DNA of 55,113 nucleotides from an uncultured Terriglobales bacterium (GTDB lineage: Bacteria; Acidobacteriota; Terriglobia; Terriglobales; Acidobacteriaceae), in assembly GCA_955652395.1 (NCBI GenBank), contig CATPBJ010000183.1, positions 1-55,113 on the forward strand, given 5' to 3'. The position numbers and the translations under genes are program-made. The notes beneath the pieces are model-generated. The model did no database searches and was not told the origin of the DNA. It worked only from the letters and a program-made list of their open reading frames with translations. Below, piece by piece: positions 51,515 to 55,113 of the stretch; position 1 is the first letter of the stretch; the number at the start of each line of letters is the position of its first letter.

Positions 51515-52360
51515 GTGGAATCCTTTGGGGCACGGTTGAAGCGGGAGCGGGAACAGCGCAAGATCACGCTGGACGACATCTCTGTCTCAACCAAGATTGC
51601 TACCCGCTTCCTCCTCGCCCTCGAGGAGGAACACTTCGACCAGCTTCCCGGCGGTGTTTTTAACAAAGGGTTTGTGCGCGCCTACGCCCGTCATCTGGGC
51701 ATCGACGAGAACCAGGCCATCGCCGATTTTGTGGCTGCCACCGCGCCCAGCCTGCCGGAGAGCCAGCCCCAAGAGGCTCCAGAGCTGGCAGCCATGGCGG
51801 TTCGGGTACCGGAAACAAGGAGTCGCCGTGGTGAGGGTGGCATCCCATGGGGTCTTTTCTCGGTTGTGCTCTTGGTCATGGCTTTCGGCTTCGCCGTTTG
51901 GGGCTTCCATTCTCGGGAGAAGCCGACCGGCCCGAGCGTCTCCGTTCCACCGTCAGTCCCGCGCGAGACTTCGACCGTGGCCGCCCAGAAAGCCGCGCCC
52001 GAGGGAACTCAGACCGCCTCGACGGACACGACCAGCCAGGCCTCTCAATCACCTCCGGCAGGTGCCGCGGAAACCGTGACGCCCACCGCAGCGCCTGCAG
52101 CGAACGCAGCAACCTTCCTCGTGCTGATCAAAGCGCGCGAGGATTCGTGGGTCAGCATCACTGCGGATGGCAAGCAGATCATTGAGGACACGCTCGCCGC
52201 TCCGGCGGAAAAGTCTATCGAAGCCCGCAACCAGGTCGTCATCAAAGCCGGAAACGTGGGTGCCCTGGATATCTCATTCAATGGAAAGAAGCTGGCACCT
52301 CAAGGCCGCGACAACGAACTAAAGACGCTCACTTTCGATCCCAACGGTCTGCGACCCTAG
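51515..52360 (+). CDS. rodZ: RodZ-like helix-turn-helix membrane protein
   Basis: In this 281-residue protein, residues about 1-70 are an XRE-like helix-turn-helix (MESFGARLKREREQRKITLD, YARHLGIDENQ) as in RodZ. A membrane helix at about 108-128 (GIPWGLFSVVLLVMAFGFAV) follows, then a Pro/Ala/Thr-rich linker and a C-terminal DUF4115-like beta domain (VLIKAREDSWVSITADGKQI). RodZ links MreB to the cell-shape machinery. No mreB or cell-wall gene is adjacent. GTG start. Confidence 0.85.
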   Translation: MESFGARLKREREQRKITLDDISVSTKIATRFLLALEEEHFDQLPGGVFNKGFVRAYARHLGIDENQAIADFVAATAPSLPESQPQEAPELAAMAVRVPETRSRRGEGGIPWGLFSVVLLVMAFGFAVWGFHSREKPTGPSVSVPPSVPRETSTVAAQKAAPEGTQTASTDTTSQASQSPPAGAAETVTPTAAPAANAATFLVLIKAREDSWVSITADGKQIIEDTLAAPAEKSIEARNQVVIKAGNVGALDISFNGKKLAPQGRDNELKTLTFDPNGLRP

Positions 52361-52535
52361 GCTGCGGTCGTTAGCCCCTCGGCCTGACAGTTACGTTTTT
52401 CCTGCCCTTCAAATGCAGGATTTTGCCCTTCGCCGTCCTGCAATTACCACCTAGCGCAAATGCTGCCCGATGGCTGGCCATAATCTGCCGACAACCCCAA
52501 AATCGTTGCTTCCCGGTCCCTTCTCTGGTAATTTG

Positions 52536-52564
52536 TTGAAGGCCGCAAAGTGCTCATTTATAGG
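52536..52564 (+). promoter_or_regulatory. Candidate metK promoter
   Basis: TTGAAG at 52536-52541 and TATAGG at 52559-52564 are separated by 17 bp, a sigma-70-like arrangement about 60 bp before the metK start. No SAM or SAH riboswitch structure was recognised in this gap. Confidence 0.4.
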
Positions 52565-52626
52565 CTGGTTGCGTTCTGACCCTCCCGCCAGGTCGTAAAG
52601 TTCAGATCGCTTGAAGGAGAAGCCGA

Positions 52627-53811
52627 TTGTCATCCCGGAACCGTTATCTTTTTACCTCCGAATCAGTCACGGAAGGCCATCCCGATAAGATCGCCGACCA
52701 GATTTCTGACGCTATCCTCGACGCCTGCCTGACCGAAGACCCGGCCAGCCGCGTGGCCTGCGAAACTTTGACCGCCACCGGCCTAGTCGTCATCGCGGGC
52801 GAGATCACTACCAAGGCTTATGTGGATTTCCAGTCGCTGGTCCGGGGCACGATTTCCTCCATCGGCTACAACAACGCGCTCTATGGCTTCGACTCCAACA
52901 CTTGCGCCGTCATTTCCAGCATCAACAAACAGTCGGGCGACATCGCCATGGGCGTCGACACTGGCGGCGCCGGTGACCAGGGAATGATGTTTGGGTATGC
53001 CTGCAACGAAAACGCGGAGCTGATGCCCACCCCGATCTCGTTGGCTCACAAGCTGACCATGCGTCTTTCTGAAGTTCGCAAGCATGGACGCCTTCCTTAC
53101 CTGCGTCCCGACGGCAAATCGCAAGTCACGGTCGAATACGACAAGAACCACAAGCCCTTCCGCGTGGACGCAGTGGTTGTTTCCACTCAGCACGCGGAGA
53201 CGGTAGGCAACGAAGAACTGCGAAGCGACATTCTGAAGCACGTCATCCAGGCCACGATCCCCGCCCAGTTGCTCGACGAAGACACCAAGTACCACATCAA
53301 TCCTACGGGACGTTTTGTGATCGGCGGCCCCATGGGCGATACCGGTCTCACGGGGCGCAAGATTATCGTGGATACCTATGGCGGCATGGGCCGTCACGGC
53401 GGCGGTGCTTTCAGCGGCAAGGACCCGACCAAGGTGGACCGTTCGGCAGCCTACATGGCGCGGCACATTGCCAAGAACATAGTGGCTGCCGGCCTGGCGG
53501 ATCGCTGCGAGGTGCAACTGGCCTATGCCATCGGCGTGGCCGAACCGGTGAGCATCCTGGTAGACACGTTCGACACCTGCAAAGTGGATCCGGACACGAT
53601 TCCCGATCTGGTGCGGGCGAATTTCCACCTGACTCCGAAAGGCATTATCGACTCGCTAAAGCTGCGCCGCCCGATCTACTGTAAGACGGCGGCTTACGGA
53701 CACTTCGGCCGGAACGATCCCGACTTCACCTGGGAAGCCACGGACAAGGCCGCCAAGCTGGCCAGCGATGCTGGTTTGCGCGAGCCGGCCGCACAGGGCC
53801 TTCGCAAGTAG
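52627..53811 (+). CDS. metK: S-adenosylmethionine synthetase
   Basis: This 394-residue enzyme makes SAM from methionine and ATP. Signature motifs are [37 protein letters not shown] (the GAGDQG loop) and [20 protein letters not shown]. The TTG start at 52627 has AAGGAG seven bases upstream. It is followed by ahcY, so the SAM synthesis and recycling genes are adjacent. Confidence 0.98.
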   Translation: MSSRNRYLFTSESVTEGHPDKIADQISDAILDACLTEDPASRVACETLTATGLVVIAGEITTKAYVDFQSLVRGTISSIGYNNALYGFDSNTCAVISSINKQSGDIAMGVDTGGAGDQGMMFGYACNENAELMPTPISLAHKLTMRLSEVRKHGRLPYLRPDGKSQVTVEYDKNHKPFRVDAVVVSTQHAETVGNEELRSDILKHVIQATIPAQLLDEDTKYHINPTGRFVIGGPMGDTGLTGRKIIVDTYGGMGRHGGGAFSGKDPTKVDRSAAYMARHIAKNIVAAGLADRCEVQLAYAIGVAEPVSILVDTFDTCKVDPDTIPDLVRANFHLTPKGIIDSLKLRRPIYCKTAAYGHFGRNDPDFTWEATDKAAKLASDAGLREPAAQGLRK

Positions 53812-53887
53812 GGTTCAAGTCTTTCAGGATCGCGATAACCGGGTTGCAAGACTGCAATCAAACTTTGATTACGCGCCACAGGAGAGT

Positions 53888-55113
53888 ATGTCGACCACAC
53901 CTACGCAAGTGAACTGTGATGTGAAGAGCCTGGATTTTGCCGACCTCGGCAAGAAGCGGATTGACTGGGCCAACCAGTCCATGAAGGTGCTGCAAATCAT
54001 CCGCAAGGAATTCATCAAGAACCAGCCCCTGAAGGGCATTCGCGTTTCAGCCTGCCTGCACGTGACCGCCGAAACCGCGAACCTGGCCATCTGCCTCCGG
54101 GACGGCGGTGCCGACGTGGTGTTGTGCGCCTCCAATCCCCTGTCCACGCAGGATGACGTGGCCGCCAGCCTGGTCCGCGATCACAACATTCCGGTCTTCG
54201 CCATCAAGGGCGAGGACAACGACACGTACTACGGCCACATTCTCGCCGCCATCGACCACAAACCCCACATCACCATGGACGACGGCGCCGACCTCGTTAC
54301 CCTGCTGCACACCAAGCGCCAGGATGCGCTCGAAGGCGTGATCGGCGGTACCGAAGAAACCACAACGGGCGTGATTCGCCTGCGCGCCATGGCCAAAGAA
54401 GGAGTGCTGCGCTTCCCCATCGTCGCAGTCAACGACGCCGACACCAAGCACCTGTTCGACAACCGCTATGGCACTGGCCAGTCGACCATCGACGGCATCA
54501 TCCGTGCCACCAACTACCTGCTGGCCGGCTCAAAGTTCGTAGTCGCCGGCTACGGCTGGTGTGGACGAGGCCTGGCCAGTCGCGCTCGCGGCGCCGGGGC
54601 CGAGGTCATCGTCACCGAGGTCGATCCCACAAAAGCGCTCGAAGCAGTCATGGACGGCTTCCGCGTAATGTCAATGAACGAAGCCGCGAAATTAGGCGAT
54701 GTGTTCTGCACCGTGACCGGCAACAAGAGCGTGCTCACCAAGGAACATTTCGAGGTCATGAAAGACGGCGCCATCATTTCCAATTCCGGCCACTTCAACG
54801 TGGAGATCGACATTCCCGCGCTGGAAAAGATGTCATCCTCCAAGCGCACCACGCGCAGTTCCGTCGAAGAGTATTCGCTGCGAGATGGACGCAAGATCAA
54901 CCTGCTGGGCGAAGGCCGCCTGATCAACCTGGCTGCCGCCGAGGGCCATCCGCCATCCGTGATGGACATGAGCTTCGCCGATCAGGCCCTGTCCGCCGAG
55001 TACATGGTTCGGAATTACAAGACGCTGGAGAAGAGGGTCTACAAAGTTCCCGATGACCTGGACAAGAGAGTAGCCAAGCTGAAGCTGGAGTCCGTCGGCA
55101 TCAAAATCGATAA
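53888..55113 (+). CDS. ahcY: Adenosylhomocysteinase, truncated by the window end
   Basis: The ATG at 53888 (AGGAG four bases upstream) opens a frame of 408 complete codons that reaches the last base without a stop. The terminal taa is out of frame: the last codon is GAT followed by aa. The protein hydrolyses S-adenosylhomocysteine. Motifs include [37 protein letters not shown] and the NAD site [20 protein letters not shown], then [20 protein letters not shown]. About 20 residues are missing by comparison with relatives. It lies 76 bp after metK. Confidence 0.96.
   Translation, partial: MSTTPTQVNCDVKSLDFADLGKKRIDWANQSMKVLQIIRKEFIKNQPLKGIRVSACLHVTAETANLAICLRDGGADVVLCASNPLSTQDDVAASLVRDHNIPVFAIKGEDNDTYYGHILAAIDHKPHITMDDGADLVTLLHTKRQDALEGVIGGTEETTTGVIRLRAMAKEGVLRFPIVAVNDADTKHLFDNRYGTGQSTIDGIIRATNYLLAGSKFVVAGYGWCGRGLASRARGAGAEVIVTEVDPTKALEAVMDGFRVMSMNEAAKLGDVFCTVTGNKSVLTKEHFEVMKDGAIISNSGHFNVEIDIPALEKMSSSKRTTRSSVEEYSLRDGRKINLLGEGRLINLAAAEGHPPSVMDMSFADQALSAEYMVRNYKTLEKRVYKVPDDLDKRVAKLKLESVGIKID

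Noticed and set aside
52361..52626. Possible SAM riboswitch before metK
   Set aside because: No kink-turn, P1-P4 pairing or terminator/anti-terminator alternative was recognisable; a plain promoter is more likely.
53812..53887. Possible SAH riboswitch before ahcY
   Set aside because: The 76-bp gap lacks the conserved core and pseudoknot pairing.

Overview
This window looks like chromosomal DNA of a soil-type Acidobacteriota (Terriglobia or Koribacter-like). I infer this from several features. There is a large Oar-type TonB-dependent receptor with a carboxypeptidase-regulatory N-terminus, translationally coupled to a VWFA-related protein of the family typical of Acidobacteria. Glycine decarboxylase is split into two subunits. 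RodZ-like, TMTC-like/TPR and DUF2911 proteins are also present. Base composition is moderately GC-rich, and many GTG and TTG starts are supported by GGAGG-type ribosome binding sites. Nothing resembles a phage, plasmid, rRNA operon, tRNA or CRISPR array. The accessory content is small decaying modules and dispersed repeats.

Layout. 1-8.5 kb: the tail of a His-rich ECF (Ni/Co-type) transporter ATPase converges on an MdtABC-like RND efflux operon (one adaptor, two RND pumps) read on the minus strand. 8.5-10.5 kb: a two-gene operon (outer-membrane-like protein, cytochrome c) and a Fur-family regulator, which share a TTGCAA-N5-TTGCAA operator. 10.5-18.6 kb: the VWFA protein, the TonB receptor, a GH32 fructan hydrolase and a broken DUF481 gene. 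18.8-28.6 kb: tatA, a TPR protein, several exported or hypothetical proteins, ada, a TolB-propeller/CehA-type amidohydrolase and an amino-acid permease. 28.7-36.2 kb: a methylmalonyl-CoA-mutase-type large subunit, a 59-residue cysteine-rich protein and the glycine cleavage cluster gcvT-gcvH-gcvPA-gcvPB. This is followed by a frameshifted GxxExxY (PD-(D/E)XK-like) gene lying between inward-facing copies of a dispersed repeat. 36.3-46.2 kb: a TMTC-like TPR membrane protein, DUF2911, and a fatty-acid beta-oxidation set in the order fadN-fadA-fadE, interrupted on the opposite strand by a decayed higBA toxin-antitoxin pair. 46.3-55.1 kb: VIT1/CCC1 transporter, Nudix hydrolase, patatin-like lipase, Tat-exported metallophosphoesterase, GAF-GGDEF cyclase, RodZ-like protein, metK, and ahcY, which runs off the window end.

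How the genes work together: metK and ahcY form the S-adenosylmethionine cycle next to glycine-cleavage one-carbon supply. fadNAE yields acetyl-CoA and propionyl-CoA, and the mutase subunit would handle methylmalonyl-CoA if its B12-binding partner exists elsewhere. The Fur-family regulator with its three operator-like sites forms a small, internally consistent metal regulon. The most unusual non-coding content is two dispersed repeat families. One is a REP-like double hairpin with three copies. The other is an ACGGAGGACACAGAG-type repeat with six copies that sits at gene ends and brackets the GxxExxY gene. The observations are direct readings of the sequence; family assignments are from memory of conserved motifs, without database searches.
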